Below are positions 10,517 to 21,423 of a stretch of DNA of 64,000 bases, piece by piece (within the stretch, counting starts at the first letter, position 1; the number at the start of each line of letters is the position of its first letter). The DNA is from Anisodus tanguticus (lineage: Eukaryota > Streptophyta > Magnoliopsida > Solanales > Solanaceae), in NCBI GenBank assembly GCA_034509755.1, contig CM067550.1, positions 1,047,001-1,111,000 of the forward strand, read 5' to 3'. The position numbers and the translations under genes were made by a program. A model generated the notes under the pieces. The model was not told the DNA's origin and did no database searches. It was given only the letters and a program-made list of their open reading frames with translations.

Positions 10517-10858
10517 TTATTCTTCTATAATATCATTTAGATCTTTTAATTCATTATCTTTTCTAATTATTTCTCTTAATTTTTCTTCCAATAGTTTCAT
10601 ATTTTCTTCTTCTTTTTGTCTTAATCTTTCATCTTTTAGTGCTATCATGTCTCTTAAGGTTTTAATAGTGTTTTCATTTTCACATATTTGTTTAGAATTT
10701 TCTTGTAAACGTTGGTCTTTTTCTTCTATGATATCTATACTTATTCTACAACTTACTATATGTTGGTTTATATCTCTGTTATATGTAAAGGGGTTTTCTG
10801 CTATTATTTTGAGTTCTCTTAACTTATTTTGTTGTTCTATTAGTTTGTTTTCATCCAT
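10517..10858 (-). CDS. Small coiled-coil ORF of the endogenous pararetrovirus (113 aa)
   Basis: An open 113-codon frame, charged and rich in Glu, Lys and Leu, with heptad-like spacing over roughly residues 45-110 that predicts a long coiled coil. Its start overlaps the stop of the preceding ORF by 8 nt, a spacing typical of compact viral genomes that use reinitiation. Small coiled-coil proteins of Caulimoviridae include virion-associated proteins, but no family-specific motif was recognised. The frame is intact. Expression from this locus is unknown. Confidence 0.6.
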   Translation of the reverse strand: MDENKLIEQQNKLRELKIIAENPFTYNRDINQHIVSCRISIDIIEEKDQRLQENSKQICENENTIKTLRDMIALKDERLRQKEEENMKLLEEKLREIIRKDNELKDLNDIIEE

Positions 10859-11198
10859 AATGTTCTATCGTCATTCGTAGGTCTGCGTTTAATTCTGTTA
10901 TTACATGCTTTCGTCTACGTATATCTGTGTTGAGATCTATTAATTCTCTATATATTCTTAAAATATTATCCAAATTTGTATTAATTTCTGCTAATTCAGT
11001 CTCTTCCTCTATCATGTTATAATCTTTCTGTCTACTTAATGCTAATTCTTGTCTCTTTAATGCTAATAATTCACTGTAATATGTTAATAATATTTCATTT
11101 TGGTTTCTTCTCTGTATTAACAGGTGTTTTAAATTTATACATAACCATTTTCTTTTATTTTTTCCATTGACTTGTGTAAATGACGAATGTTTTTTCAT
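10851..11198 (-). CDS. First small ORF after the viral leader (115 aa)
   Basis: An open 115-codon frame beginning about 580 nt after the nearer TATA box (11776-11784) on the minus strand, as expected for the first ORF after a pararetroviral leader. The N-terminus is basic. The rest is a charged helix-rich sequence with repeated Leu, Ile and Glu. It overlaps the next ORF by 8 nt. No catalytic motif is visible. The function is not recognised. Confidence 0.55.
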   Translation of the reverse strand: MKKHSSFTQVNGKNKRKWLCINLKHLLIQRRNQNEILLTYYSELLALKRQELALSRQKDYNMIEEETELAEINTNLDNILRIYRELIDLNTDIRRRKHVITELNADLRMTIEHYG

Positions 11199-11775
11199 TT
11201 TTATATTTTTATTTCTTTTACAAGTTCTAATATCATTTTTTGTGCGGATCTTTTCATCATCTAATAACCCTGAAGATGGTAGAAATATAGTAATAAGTTT
11301 ATCAAATAATAAGCAAGTAGTAAGGAAGCATGTATTATTAACTCAAAATTCATTTTTTATATAAAACTCTACAATCTTTAATCAATATGAACATCATAAT
11401 GACAGAGTTTAACACTTATCAAGATTATAATTAAAGAAACATAGTCTAAAAATCGTACCTCTTAGTAGAATCTTAGATCACCGGAGATCTCAACCCACCC
11501 TGACACTGTTTCCCTTTCTTTTCAGCAATAACATGATGATTAGCCTAGGTGCTTGAGAGTTTCTCAACACACTCTTTCTGAGATTCTTATCAAGATGCAG
11601 GTTTATAGACTAATATGGTTCTAATTATAATCCTTCAAAGTGATCTATATCGATTTTATGATATTATAATTGATCTGAATTATAGACTGAGAAGGTTTAA
11701 CTAGACATAGAGAGAATTTTCAAAGAAAGATTTGTATTGAAGTTTTCGAATGATCAAAATGTTTACAAGAGGCTC

Positions 11776-11784
11776 TTTTTATAG
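11776..11784 (-). promoter_or_regulatory. Viral TATA box, copy A
   Basis: On the minus strand CTATAAAAAGAGCCTCTTGT reads as a TATA box with a short leader behind it, resembling a pararetroviral full-length-transcript promoter. It points at the ORFs at 11198 and 10858. Confidence 0.6.
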
Positions 11785-12119
11785 ATAACCTCGTCTAGTT
11801 CTCTGATTGTAAAATAGTAATATGATAACAACTTTTTTCAAAAGTCAAAGGCTACAGTTCTTTGTCTGCTATGATTGCCGCTTTCTCCAAAGTTTTTTGT
11901 CTTGTTGTAGCATTATTAAAGCTGTCATCTTTTTCCTTTTGTCCTTTGTCTGACTGCTTTTGCTAAGTGCTTTCCAACTGTTTTCATCAGATTATTTGAT
12001 AATATCTTCATATCTTCTTGGCATCTGTCCTCATCTTCTTTGTCATTGAGTAGTATGATTTGTAATATGTGGTAATACATGTGCTTACCGTAGTTAGACT
12101 ACGTTGGGCCATAATATGA

Positions 12120-14330
12120 TATTATATTGGGCTCCAAGTAATAAAATTACATGGTCCCTGTCATAGTAGTAATTTGGATTGCAAGTAGTAAAACTACATG
12201 CTCCCTGCCATAGTAGTAAGTTGGGTTGCAAGTAGTAAAACTACATGTTCCCTGCTATAGTAGTAATTCGGGGCGGATCTTTTCTTCGTCTAATTACCCC
12301 TAGAGGTCGAAATATAGACGGTAGTCTGTGTATACTTAATCATTATTTCAGAGTTAATCAAACTTTTTTCATAGTTAATCAATTAATAAGCATGTAATCG
12401 GGTAGGTATTCTTAAGGGTATTCTTAAGTTCAGTTTCATCTTTAATTAATCAAGTCTATAATCATTTATCAAACATTCAAACATCAACATTATAATCTAT
12501 ATCAACGTCGGAACAATATAATCATAATCTCATATCAACGTCTAAGCAGCATAACAACAAGATAATATACTTATCGAAATCATAATTAGAAACGCATAAT
12601 TTAAGCACATACCTTTCAGGAGATAATCAGATCACCGAGGTAGTTCTCAACCCAACCTACGAATTTGCCACCCTATGTCCACCTGACTGCGGGCTTTACG
12701 CACGTCATAGGCTCCAGGGGAGATGCAGTTACCGGTATCCTCTGATCGTCTTCCTGCCGGTGTTGTGCTCCTACCAGTATGGTTCTAATCATGAGTTCTC
12801 AAAGTATCTTAATCTTTGTTCTTATGATACTCTTAGTTGATATAAGATTACTCTTAAGGTGTTCTTGGATGATATTCGATTAATCGTATGATGCTCTTGG
12901 ATGATTTTGGATTATAGACTGAAGTGTTCTTAGTTAAACATTGAGAGAATTTTTCAAGGTTGAATGTATTTCGAATTTTCGAATGAAGATCGAATTTTCC
13001 GAATGAATGTTCGTCTTTACAAGAGGCTCCTTATATAGATAACCTCGGCTGATCAACTATTCATCTTTAATCAAAAGTCGTAAAGTAAATAGTCCTAGAC
13101 AAAAAAAACTTTTCAAAAAGTCTTAAAGGCTGCAGTGCCTTGTCTGCTACTTTCCGTAAAGTTGTTTGTCGTTTTCTTCATTTTCAAATCTTCTTTTGGC
13201 GTATACGGCTATTCTGTCAAATCTATTCTTGTCGTTATACGGCTAATCTGTCGACTGTCGAGTCGGTCATGACTTTCGATAGAATGTCGCTATCGAATGT
13301 CATTTTCTTGTCGGCTGCTTTTCTGTGTACTCCTTTCCAGCTGTTCGGCTGATTTTCGTTTGAAAATATTCTTCTGTAATCAACTGTTTTAATCATTTCT
13401 TGGGCCAGAAGGCCATAATCTATTTTGGGCACTAAGGCCTCTTTTGTGTGGGCTTACCATAGTACTATGTTGGGCCATAATCTTTTTGGATCCTTAGGAT
13501 CTCTTTTTTCTAGGTACCACGTAGTGAAACTACATGTTCCCAGTAATAAAATCTTTTTTATTTTTTAGGTACCACGTAAAACTACATGTTCCCTATAATA
13601 ATCTTTTTTTTTTGTTTTTAGGTACCACGTAAAACTACATGTTCCCTTATGATAATCTTTTTGGGCCGTGAGGCTCCTAATCAATTTTGGGTCGTGAGAC
13701 CATAATCTTTTTGGGTCCATAGGACCTCTTTTCTTGGGTTATGCACAAAAAAATTTATACATTCCCTGCCATGATAATCTGTTGGGCTTTTTTGTAGTAT
13801 GAAAGACTACATCCAGCCATAATCTGTCTGGGCAATTAAGCCTCTTTTATGGGTTATGCATAGATTTAATCCAAACATTCCCTGACCAGTATTCAATAGG
13901 GTTATGCAGAGTAAAACTTTACATTCCCTGCATCATAATCTTTTGGGCTTTACCGTAGTATAAAACACTACGTTGGGCCATATTCTGTTTTTGGGCCATA
14001 AGCCTCTTTTGAGGTTCCAAGTAGATGAATCTACATGAATCCTATAATAATCTTTTGGGCTATGAAGCCATAATCTTTAGGCTGTGAAGCCATAGTCTTT
14101 TTGGGCCGTAAGGCCTCTTTTATGTAGATAAATCTACATTGTACCTGCAAAGATAATCAATTTTTCCCTCCTTATTCAAAAAGATCAGGACTTTGCTCTT
14201 TTTTATGTTTTCCTTAGACGTTGATGCCGTCTCAGTTCTTATCATGAAACTACATGTTCCATGCCATAGTAGTAAATTGGGCTGCAAGTAGTAAAACTAC
14301 ATGCTCCCTGCCATATGATATTACATTTTT
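12120..14330. repeat. Array of short imperfect modules in the viral non-coding region
   Basis: Modules built on AGTAAAACTACATG, TTCCCTGCCATAGTAGTAA and TTGGGCCATAATCTTTTTGG recur many times. The clearest tandem units, about 54 bp each, are at 12150-12270. Further copies lie at 13440-14160 and 14244-14310. They are upstream of both promoter copies on the minus strand. Confidence 0.75.
13028..13040 (-). promoter_or_regulatory. Viral TATA box, copy B
   Basis: CTATATAAGGAGCCTCTTGT on the minus strand, the paralogue of copy A about 1.25 kb upstream, followed by a similar leader. Confidence 0.6.
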
Positions 14331-14496
14331 ATGCAAACGGATCAGAACCTCCTTATTTTATTACACTGGTAGTAGTAGTAGTATTTTCAGTATTTATTAC
14401 ATGCCTTTTCTTTTGACCAATTATCATCTGGTAATGATCAATAGTTTCCTTTGCATGTTTGTGTTTCAAGTTTATAATTCTTTATGTCTATGTTTG

Positions 14497-15246
14497 TTAT
14501 ATCTCTTTTCTTTTATCGTCGCATCCAAATACTAATATTCGTTTTGTAAATCCACATATTTCTTCTAATCCTTGTTTTTTATCTTTTCTGATTGTTTGTT
14601 GCATTCTGTATTCTTCACATTTTCTCATTAAATATGTTCGTAATACTCTTATCCTTTCTCCTAAGGTATTTTCTCTCGATTCTAGTTGATTATATTCTTT
14701 AGATATTTCAGTATTATATGGTGTTGGTAAATGATCATAATAAAGCTGTTGATATATTAAACCTTCATGTGGTAAAAATCTTGCTTCATAAAATTTTTTA
14801 CTAAAACTTATTGTATATTCTGGTAATTTATTAATTTTACGACATTTCATGTTATTTAGATTCATTATAATTTTAATTTTTTTTTCTGCAAATTCATTTT
14901 CATATAATTCATTTCTTAATCTTGGCATTTGTTCTTTTAGAATATGTAATTCTTCTTTTAATTCTTTCAATTCATGTTTGACTTCATTATTATGTGTTTT
15001 TAATTTTGTATTTTCTTTCTTTATTTTTAATATTTGTTGTTCTTGTTTATCTAATTTTAGGTGCAAGTATTTGATTTTTTCTGTATCATTTAAGTAGATA
15101 TTTTCACCTTTTGAATTATTATTATTATTTGGTGTATTTTTAATTTTTTTTTTCTTTATAGATTTATACTTGTATCTTTCCTTTTCAATTATATCTTTTT
15201 CATGATTTTTAAGAAATGTAATTATACTATGTTCTTGAGTTTCCAT
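14497..15246 (-). CDS. 249-aa coiled-coil ORF of the endogenous pararetrovirus
   Basis: An intact 249-codon frame. A Lys/Asn-rich N-terminal third is followed by a long predicted coiled coil (about residues 60-115), then a region with aromatic residues and a short Cys-containing tail. It lies upstream of the viral non-coding region, the place of the last ORF in several Caulimoviridae genomes, but no diagnostic motif of inclusion-body/transactivator proteins was recognised. More viral-looking but interrupted sequence continues to about 15495. What it does is unknown. Confidence 0.55.
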   Translation of the reverse strand: METQEHSIITFLKNHEKDIIEKERYKYKSIKKKKIKNTPNNNNNSKGENIYLNDTEKIKYLHLKLDKQEQQILKIKKENTKLKTHNNEVKHELKELKEELHILKEQMPRLRNELYENEFAEKKIKIIMNLNNMKCRKINKLPEYTISFSKKFYEARFLPHEGLIYQQLYYDHLPTPYNTEISKEYNQLESRENTLGERIRVLRTYLMRKCEEYRMQQTIRKDKKQGLEEICGFTKRILVFGCDDKRKEI

Positions 15247-15526
15247 TAAAATTATCCTTTTTATGTAATATAGCTAAATTATTTAATGTTTTTTTCACAG
15301 AGTGATAATTTTATATTTTATTTTACTAATATGTACCATTATAGGTTCTTTACTTCTTCTCAATGCATCTATTAGTACTAATTCTAACTGTTTGATTGTT
15401 GTATCAGATATTTTTTTCAAATATTCTTTCTTGACTTGTACTAAGTTCGTCTTCTTCTATTATTTGTTTTGCTCTATTTACAAGGTTAAATACAAGAATA
15501 ATAAAAATTGGAGGAAGTAAACTAAC

Positions 15527-15650
15527 CTTTTCTCAATGGATTAGCCGCCTCCGAGATTTCACTAACAGAAATAGCAGCGACGTGTGATGATATTGTTAGT
15601 AGAAAAATACCCAAAGAAAGGCAAACAAACAGAAATGTCTTGGAGCCCAT
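15527..15650 (-). pseudogene. GRP1, orphan first exon of a GRP-family secreted protein
   Basis: ATG at 15650 opens MGSKTFLFVCLSLGIFLLTI, a typical secretory signal peptide, followed by SSHVAAISVSEISEAANPLR. The exon ends at 15527 with a donor (G|GTTAGT) in phase 1, the same phase as the two other GRP-family genes here. No matching second exon was found. About 30 nt into the intron the sequence becomes viral, so the gene was probably broken by that insertion. It belongs to the GRP (PF07172-type) family by its N-terminus only. Confidence 0.78.
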
Positions 15651-15727
15651 TTTTTTTTTAATTTTCAAAGCTAAGTTCATGATTTTAGAAATTACAAGGA
15701 TGAAGAAACTGATGGATTTTTGGCTTC

Positions 15728-15737
15728 AATTTATAGT
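15728..15737 (-). promoter_or_regulatory. TATA box of GRP1
   Basis: CTATAAATTG on the minus strand about 80 nt before the ATG, in the same place as in GRP2 and GRP3. A following GAATGCAT element upstream is shared with GRP2. Confidence 0.75.
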
Positions 15738-15750
15738 AAGGTTTTGAATG

Positions 15751-16650
15751 CATAAATAATTGAAGGGAAAGGGAATATTAGTGGATTTGTGTTGGGTCCA
15801 GCCCATCCCATGATTTAAGGGATATGTTTCTTCCTTTTTTGACAAAATGTGCACTGGTCAATTTAATGTTCAGAAGAAAAGAAGAAAAAATGGGCAACTT
15901 CATCACTATTTGCTCCAAATAAAGGTGGAATCTCCCACCCAGGAGCCCCACACTCCGGTTCGACAGGTCTGTGAAGGGCAACTTCATCACTATTTAAGGA
16001 CACACCAAAGAGAGGATAATCATAGAGAGCAATCAGATATTTTATAGACTATATTAGAAAATAGTCTATTAAAAGAGAATTATTTTTTTTGAGTGTGTAG
16101 TGATTTTTGAAATATTTATACTTATGATTATATATTATAAATTTTCTTACTTTAGTGATATTAAATGCTCTTTTTAGCCTGTAATTTTTTCCTTATTGAA
16201 TTTTATACACTCATAACGTAGATTTGAGCGGCTAGGCTCCATTAGTAGCTATCCTTATTTATTAGTACTCCTTACGAAGAAACACACATATATTTGATTC
16301 TTCTTTCACAAACTCTGTAAGTAGTAGTAAAGTAGTTGTGCCGAAGAAAAGAAAAGGTAGTACAGTACTACGCCTCTTAACGCTCTCCAAAAGCCGCCTC
16401 TCTCCGATTCACAAATCCAACCACCGGGTCCATTTCCAGATTTTCACGGCCCACAATAACATATCCATTTGTTGTCCCTTTCGTTTACAATAATAACTCC
16501 ATTTATATTTTTTCCTATCTCGACTTTCGATTTTATTCTCCACCCACCTTATTCCGAATATATTTATTTATAATCATGTCTTTCCTCGTCCGAATATCTT
16601 CATTTCTAATCCTGACTTTCCGAGTGTGCGCACACATCCACCACAACATT
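15751..16650. other. GRP1 upstream region, no gene seen
   Basis: CAACTTCATCACTATTT occurs twice, at 15896 and 15980. The rest is AT-rich with no recognisable gene or element. Confidence 0.5.
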
Positions 16651-16880
16651 CTAATTTCTGTCAGAACATGAGAGTTTTTGATTGGTCAACAATCCGCCCA
16701 TACAACATAGTTGGTCTAACAACCACTCTGTAGAACTTATCTTTAAGTTTTGGTGAACCTTCTTGTCTGACAAAACTCCGGATGTGAGCATCCATTTCAT
16801 CCATCCCGCATCAATGTGATGTGTGACACCATCATCAATCTCTCCATTATCTTGGATAATCGACCCATGGTACAAAAATT
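16651..16880 (-). pseudogene. LINE reverse transcriptase fragment
   Basis: The minus strand reads HGSIIQDNGEIDDGVTHHID, then AGWMKWMLTSGVLSDKKV. This matches the conserved C-terminal segment of plant L1-type LINE RTs (usually YLGS..Q..GEID..V.HRI.AGW.KWR.ASGVLCDK). It is a short relic with no flanking ORF2, poly-A or target duplication visible. After it the sequence passes into a copy of 7990-8036. Confidence 0.8.
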
Positions 16881-16917
16881 CGAATTGTTGCAAAAAGAAA
16901 GAGAAGATAGATATTGT
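16870..16917 (+). other. Short duplicate of the helicase 5' flank
   Basis: The stretch TCGAATTGTTGCAAAAAGAA with its flanks matches 7990-8036 with very few changes, and stops exactly where a Copia LTR begins. The other side of the same locus appears to resume at 26561. Confidence 0.65.
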
Positions 16918-18190
16918 TGAAAGTATATGTATGTCTTACAGACAATCTGTATTATGACAAATATACTTTATACACATTCGTATTATTATTATTAATAGAG
17001 ATTAATATTTTGGCATTTGCAATTATTGAATTATTAGTTGATTGTTTATAATATTCTATAATATGCATCTCTAGATATTACGTTGTTATTAATAATGTGA
17101 GATATTAATATTATAACGTAACTCTTAAAATAGCCTCGACTAATGATCACCGGGACTGTGATATCGATGATATGTGATAAGTCGACATGTGGTCTGCATC
17201 ACATCCTTAAAGGATGTAGTATGTCTCACATGCTACGAGTAATGGCTACTCGTGATGGACACATGGATATTTTGAAAGTATTGATATACCCTGCTGATAT
17301 ACTGTTTGTTATACTTGTCTAAAGTATGATCAGCGTGTGGGAGATAGAAGTCCTTAGACTTGAGGTCAATGCGCACATTGTCTACAAAGTAATGTACCTT
17401 GATCCTGTCCTAAGCTCAAATGCCTTATAGGTTGAGATACGACTTGTATTGGGTACATTACGATGTGAATTATATGTGGTAGTTGAGCCAAGATTAGGAT
17501 TCATTCCTCGAATGTATATTCGAGAGAACACTCAGATTCTCAATGATATTAGGTTGACTAAGTCGTTGGCCAACGCAATAGACATGTTTAGAATATGGTC
17601 AGTTGTCAACTAATATAGATGAGATACAATGATTAAGCCATTTGGATAGACATTTGACAAATCCTAAGCTTGATCGGGTGTGTCGTGAATGAAATGCTTT
17701 TATCTTACCACATAGAGGTTAAGTTTACTGGATTCGTGTAAACGTACTTCACATATTGAGTTCGTCTTGCGGCGCCGTCTAGGAGTTCCGCGTAGACCTT
17801 AATTTGATTAATGTCGATATGTGAAGGCATGTAGGGTGACTATGTCGATTGTCCTTTCGATCTAAGAATGTATTGAGAGAGTATTAAATATTTGATTTAG
17901 AAACGAGATATTTAAATGAATAATGATAATTTTAATTAAGTCAAAATTGGATTTTGGATTTAATTAAGAATGTGCAAAAAATAAATCGAGACAGTGCAGG
18001 AACACGTCAAGCACCGCGGCGCCCATACCCTAGGGCCGCGTCGCTAATGACCTAATATGCCTCGATTTTTGGGCCAGGTCCAAGGTCAAACTCTAATCCG
18101 ATTTGACCTAATTTTCACCTATAAATTCAGACATACACTTGATTTTCATATCATTATTCTAAGTCTTAGAGACTCAGAATTAAGGCTTGC
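16918..18190 (+). mobile_element. Copia-2 LTR, copy 1
   Basis: Starts TGAAAGTATATGTATG and aligns with three other copies (21435, 25436, 30604). Near its end a promoter (CACCTATAAATTCAGAC, about 18116-18132) is shared with copy 3. It is cut at 18190 by hAT-2, before the expected CA end. Confidence 0.88.
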
Positions 18191-20899
18191 CAGTGGGCCG
18201 GGTCGGCCCGGTCCCGCCCCGACACCGCCCGGACCCCAACATTTTTTTTTTAAAAAATTGCGGTATCGGGACTCGAACCGGGACGGGACATGGTCTCGTC
18301 CCGACCCGCCCCAGTCCCGCCAGGCCCGACCCGGTCTCAGTCCCGACCCCGATCCTGCCCTAAACTCCCTCTTTGCACAAATAACCGTTGCACCAACGAC
18401 CATTTTATATTTTGGCCATTGTGCAACATCCATTTTTGGCCTCCCCCCCTTTCCTACCCCCTTAATATTTATTTTAACTCATAAGTTATTATATTTAAAC
18501 TTTAACCCAATTCTCAAACTATAAATACCTCATTTTCTCTTCATCTTTCTCACAAATCTTCCTACAATCTCTCTAATATCTCAATCTATCTCTCTACAAG
18601 TCTACATTGTCCACTAAATATTGAATTTTATTTATTCATTTGGGAGTGAAGTTGGCAACTAGCTTGAGGATCTTTCATCGAGCAAAGTTTTAAATTTCAA
18701 CCTCTCGATTACACGTCGACGTTACGTCGGCGTTTGGTACATTCGTTCCTTCATTAAATTATTATTGTCTGTTTATTTTATTTAGCGCACTTAATTTCAT
18801 TTACTTTAATTATTTATTAGTATAATTATAAATTATAATGGAAGGATTTAAATGTATGCTTACGGGCAGGGGTCAGACTTCTTCTAGTAGGGGCAACAAG
18901 GGCAAGAGTACTTCTTCTAGTCATCCTATTTATAGACAGAATCCTATTCCTACATGGGATGATTTTGTTGATACTAAACATTTTTCTACAATACCATTAG
19001 ATTTAGACGAGAAGCTATTTTCTGGAACTTAAGAAGACTTTAATTTAGACGATGATCTAGATGATACACCCACTAATGTAGATGACAACACACCCACTAG
19101 TGCACCTTCAACTGAAATTCCTCCTATTTTCCCTAGTATGAGACGAGGTCCAGAAAAATGATCATTAAAATCAGATGCATGAACATTTTTTGATAGGGAC
19201 GTAGATAATCAAGTAGCTAGATGTAAAATTTGTAAAGATGTTTTAAAATTTAAAACTGGAGAAGGTCATGGTGAGACAGGGGGGGGGGAGGTTTAATGAG
19301 ACACGTAGCAAGGGCTCATCCAGCTAGGTATGCCCAATACGAGGCTTCAAAACCCGGTGCGCAAACGCCCGCTCCATCGGAACAAGGTTCCCATACTGTC
19401 CCAGATCAAGTACATGGTCAAATTAACCCCACGACGGGAGAATTGTAGGCCCTAATTACAATAAACATAGAGATAGGGAAGCAATAGCCAAATTAGTTGC
19501 TGTGGAGGGTTTGCCTTTTTCATTTTCTTCATCTTCTGGTTTTATTCATTACATTAGAAAAATGTATAATCCTGCTTTTAATAGTTTTCCTAGATCAACT
19601 GTTATGAGAGATGTATTTAAATTTGCACATGAATATCAACAATATTTACATTATTCATTATATCATTTTAATGGCAAAGTGACTATCACTTCTGATATAT
19701 GCCGTAGTACTAACGACCATGATTATTTAACGGTAACATTTTATTGGATAGATTATAAATGGTCTATGTAAAAACGTATCTTAGCGTATAGATATATAGA
19801 TGATAGTCACACTAGTACTTTTATTGCAAAAAATATTTATCAAGTGTGCGATTATTACGGAATAACTGATAAAATTATGACTATTACATTAGATAACGCT
19901 TCTTCTAACAATTATGCTATTACAATTTTAAAAAATAGTTTAACTCCATATTTTCCAGATTATTTTCATATAAAATGTATGTTTCATATATATAACTTAG
20001 TTGTAAAGGTTGGTCTATCACTTTTTGAAGACATTCTTAGTAAAATACAATTTGATATAAACTTTATTTTTAAAAATAATATAATACAACGAAAAAAAGA
20101 ATATAAAAAAACTTGTCACGGTTGCCAACTACCTTATAGAAAAATTTCAGAAGAAGTACCCACTAGGTGAAATTCTTTATAAGAGCAACTACTTGTTGCT
20201 TATGACTATAGAAATCCTATAACTTTATTTTTTAACTCTTATAATCAAAATCTAGCTGATATGGTTGTACATAGCGATTGGGGGAAAATTTCCGAACTTA
20301 TTGTATTTCTAGAGAAATTTTTTCAAGCAACAAATGAATTTTTCGGTATATATTATCCTACTATTTCAACTATGTTGTTTTATATAGCTCTAATATTTAT
20401 ACTGCTTAATGAATATATTGATAAACCAGTTTATAAGGCAGCTATTAAAAAAATATTTATCAAAATAAAAAAAATATTTTATTCCTATTCCCACTATTTA
20501 TATTATTGGTGTTGTATTAAATCCGACTATTAAAATAGACGGTACTAAATCACTTATTGAAACTATTTATGATTGTATAGCAGTACTACCACCTCTAAGT
20601 CCCAAAAATCCAAATCACCCACCACCTATTGAACAAACTAAAGAACAAGTGTTGTCTAGTGTAGAAGACGAATGCAAAAAAGTATATCGGTTTTACCAAC
20701 AAGAAAGTGCTAGCAACCTACCGGCTTTCATACCATCTTCTTCTTCTTCAACCTTACAAAAGACATGTTGTTTCTGCGGCTAGTATTGAAAGCCTCAGAA
20801 ATAGAATGTGCGGCTGTAACGCTACTAACCAAATTAGCGAGTTTGATATTTTTGTTTTGCAGGGTTTTGTACCGTACCAAGCAGTTCTCAATGAAGATT
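18191..20899 (+). mobile_element. hAT-2, second copy of the hAT family, 3' truncated
   Basis: Begins CAGTGGGCCGGGTCGGCCCG, a plausible terminal repeat, and is collinear with hAT-1 on the opposite strand through arm, leader and coding region. It stops at about 20899 within the hATC exon, where Copia RNase H sequence takes over without an obvious spacer. Confidence 0.88.
18838..20899 (+). pseudogene. hAT-2 transposase, broken
   Basis: The ATG at 18838 begins MEGFKCMLTGRGQTSSSRGN, matching hAT-1. The BED finger is readable at about 19195-19330 (ARCKICKDVLKFKTGEG), but a run of ten or more G after GACAG shifts the frame. Core pieces follow at 19502-19771 (FPRSTVMRDVFKFAHEYQQY), 19844-20170 (YGITDKIMTITLDNASSNNY, holding a catalytic-type Asp) and 20261-20533 (LIVFLEKFFQATNEFF). 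The hATC exon starts after TTTTGCAG near 20862 and is lost after about 12 codons. Stops occur between the pieces. Confidence 0.87.
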
Positions 20900-21421
20900 A
20901 CTTCTTAGTCTATGGTGGGGAAGAAAAGCTAGCTGCAACTGGGTACACTGATGCTAGCTTCCAGACGGATCTTGATGACTTCAAATCTCAGTCTGGGTAC
21001 ACGTTCATTTTCAATGGTGGAGCAGTGAGCGGGAAAAGTTCCAAACAAGCTACAACTGCTAATTCGACAACTGAAGCTGAGTACATTGCTGGATCATAAG
21101 CTGGTAAAGAAGCTGTCGCGATTTCTGAGTTCCTAAAAAAACTAAGGGTAGTTTCGAGTGCCAGTTGTCCAATAACTATTTATTGTGACAACATTGGTGC
21201 GATTGCATAGGCTAAGGAACCAAGATCAACAAACAGAAACAAGCATGTACCAATGAAGTACCACATACTTAGGGAGATGGTGGAGACTGAAGAGATTAGA
21301 TTAGACTATGTTCCCACAGACGATAATCTAGTTGATCCATTCACTAAACCATTAAGCTTAGTCAAGCATAATGGTCATTTTGAGAATATGGGCATTAGAT
21401 ATGTTGGAGATAGGCTCTAGG
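20900..21421 (+). pseudogene. Copia-2 RNase H, 3' end of pol
   Basis: The only remaining coding part of Copia-2. It reads GYTDASFQTDLDDFKSQSGY, then ANSTTEAEYIAGS, CDNIGAIA, and VPTDDNLVDPFTKPLSLVKH. These carry the RNase H acidic residues (D in YTDA, E in TEAE, D in CDN) and the usual Copia C-terminus. TAA after GS (21097-21099) and TAG after AIA make it non-functional. Its 5' neighbour is hAT sequence, so gag through RT are missing. Confidence 0.9.
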
Positions 21422-21423
21422 CC

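Larger units (their letters stand above)
11240..13430 (-). repeat. Roughly 1-kb duplication of the viral promoter/leader region
   Basis: GCGGATCTTTTC starts matching blocks at 11240 and 12275. Both run through a region with ATCACCG, CTCAACCCA and ATGGTTCTAAT, then a GAGAGAATTTT leader piece, then the TATA-containing AAGAGGCTC module (11768-11790, 13021-13040). Copies are clearly related but well diverged. A duplicated promoter/leader could arise from insertion of more than one genome length. Confidence 0.75.
9976..15500 (-). mobile_element. Endogenous pararetrovirus fragment (Caulimoviridae-like)
   Basis: On the minus strand the order is a coiled-coil ORF (14497-15246), a long repeat-rich non-coding region with two TATA/leader copies, two small overlapping coiled-coil ORFs (10851-11198 and 10517-10858), then a broken movement-protein-like frame (10013-10498). 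This arrangement, compact 8-nt ORF overlap and very AT-rich coding recall plant pararetroviruses. A solendovirus-like origin is a guess from the host family. No capsid, RT or RNase H is present, so it is an incomplete, rearranged insertion. Its right edge lies about 30 nt inside the intron of the GRP1 exon at 15527. Confidence 0.72.

Noticed and set aside
18191..20899. hAT-2 as an active transposon
   Set aside because: Stops, a poly-G frameshift in the BED region and loss of the dimerisation domain.
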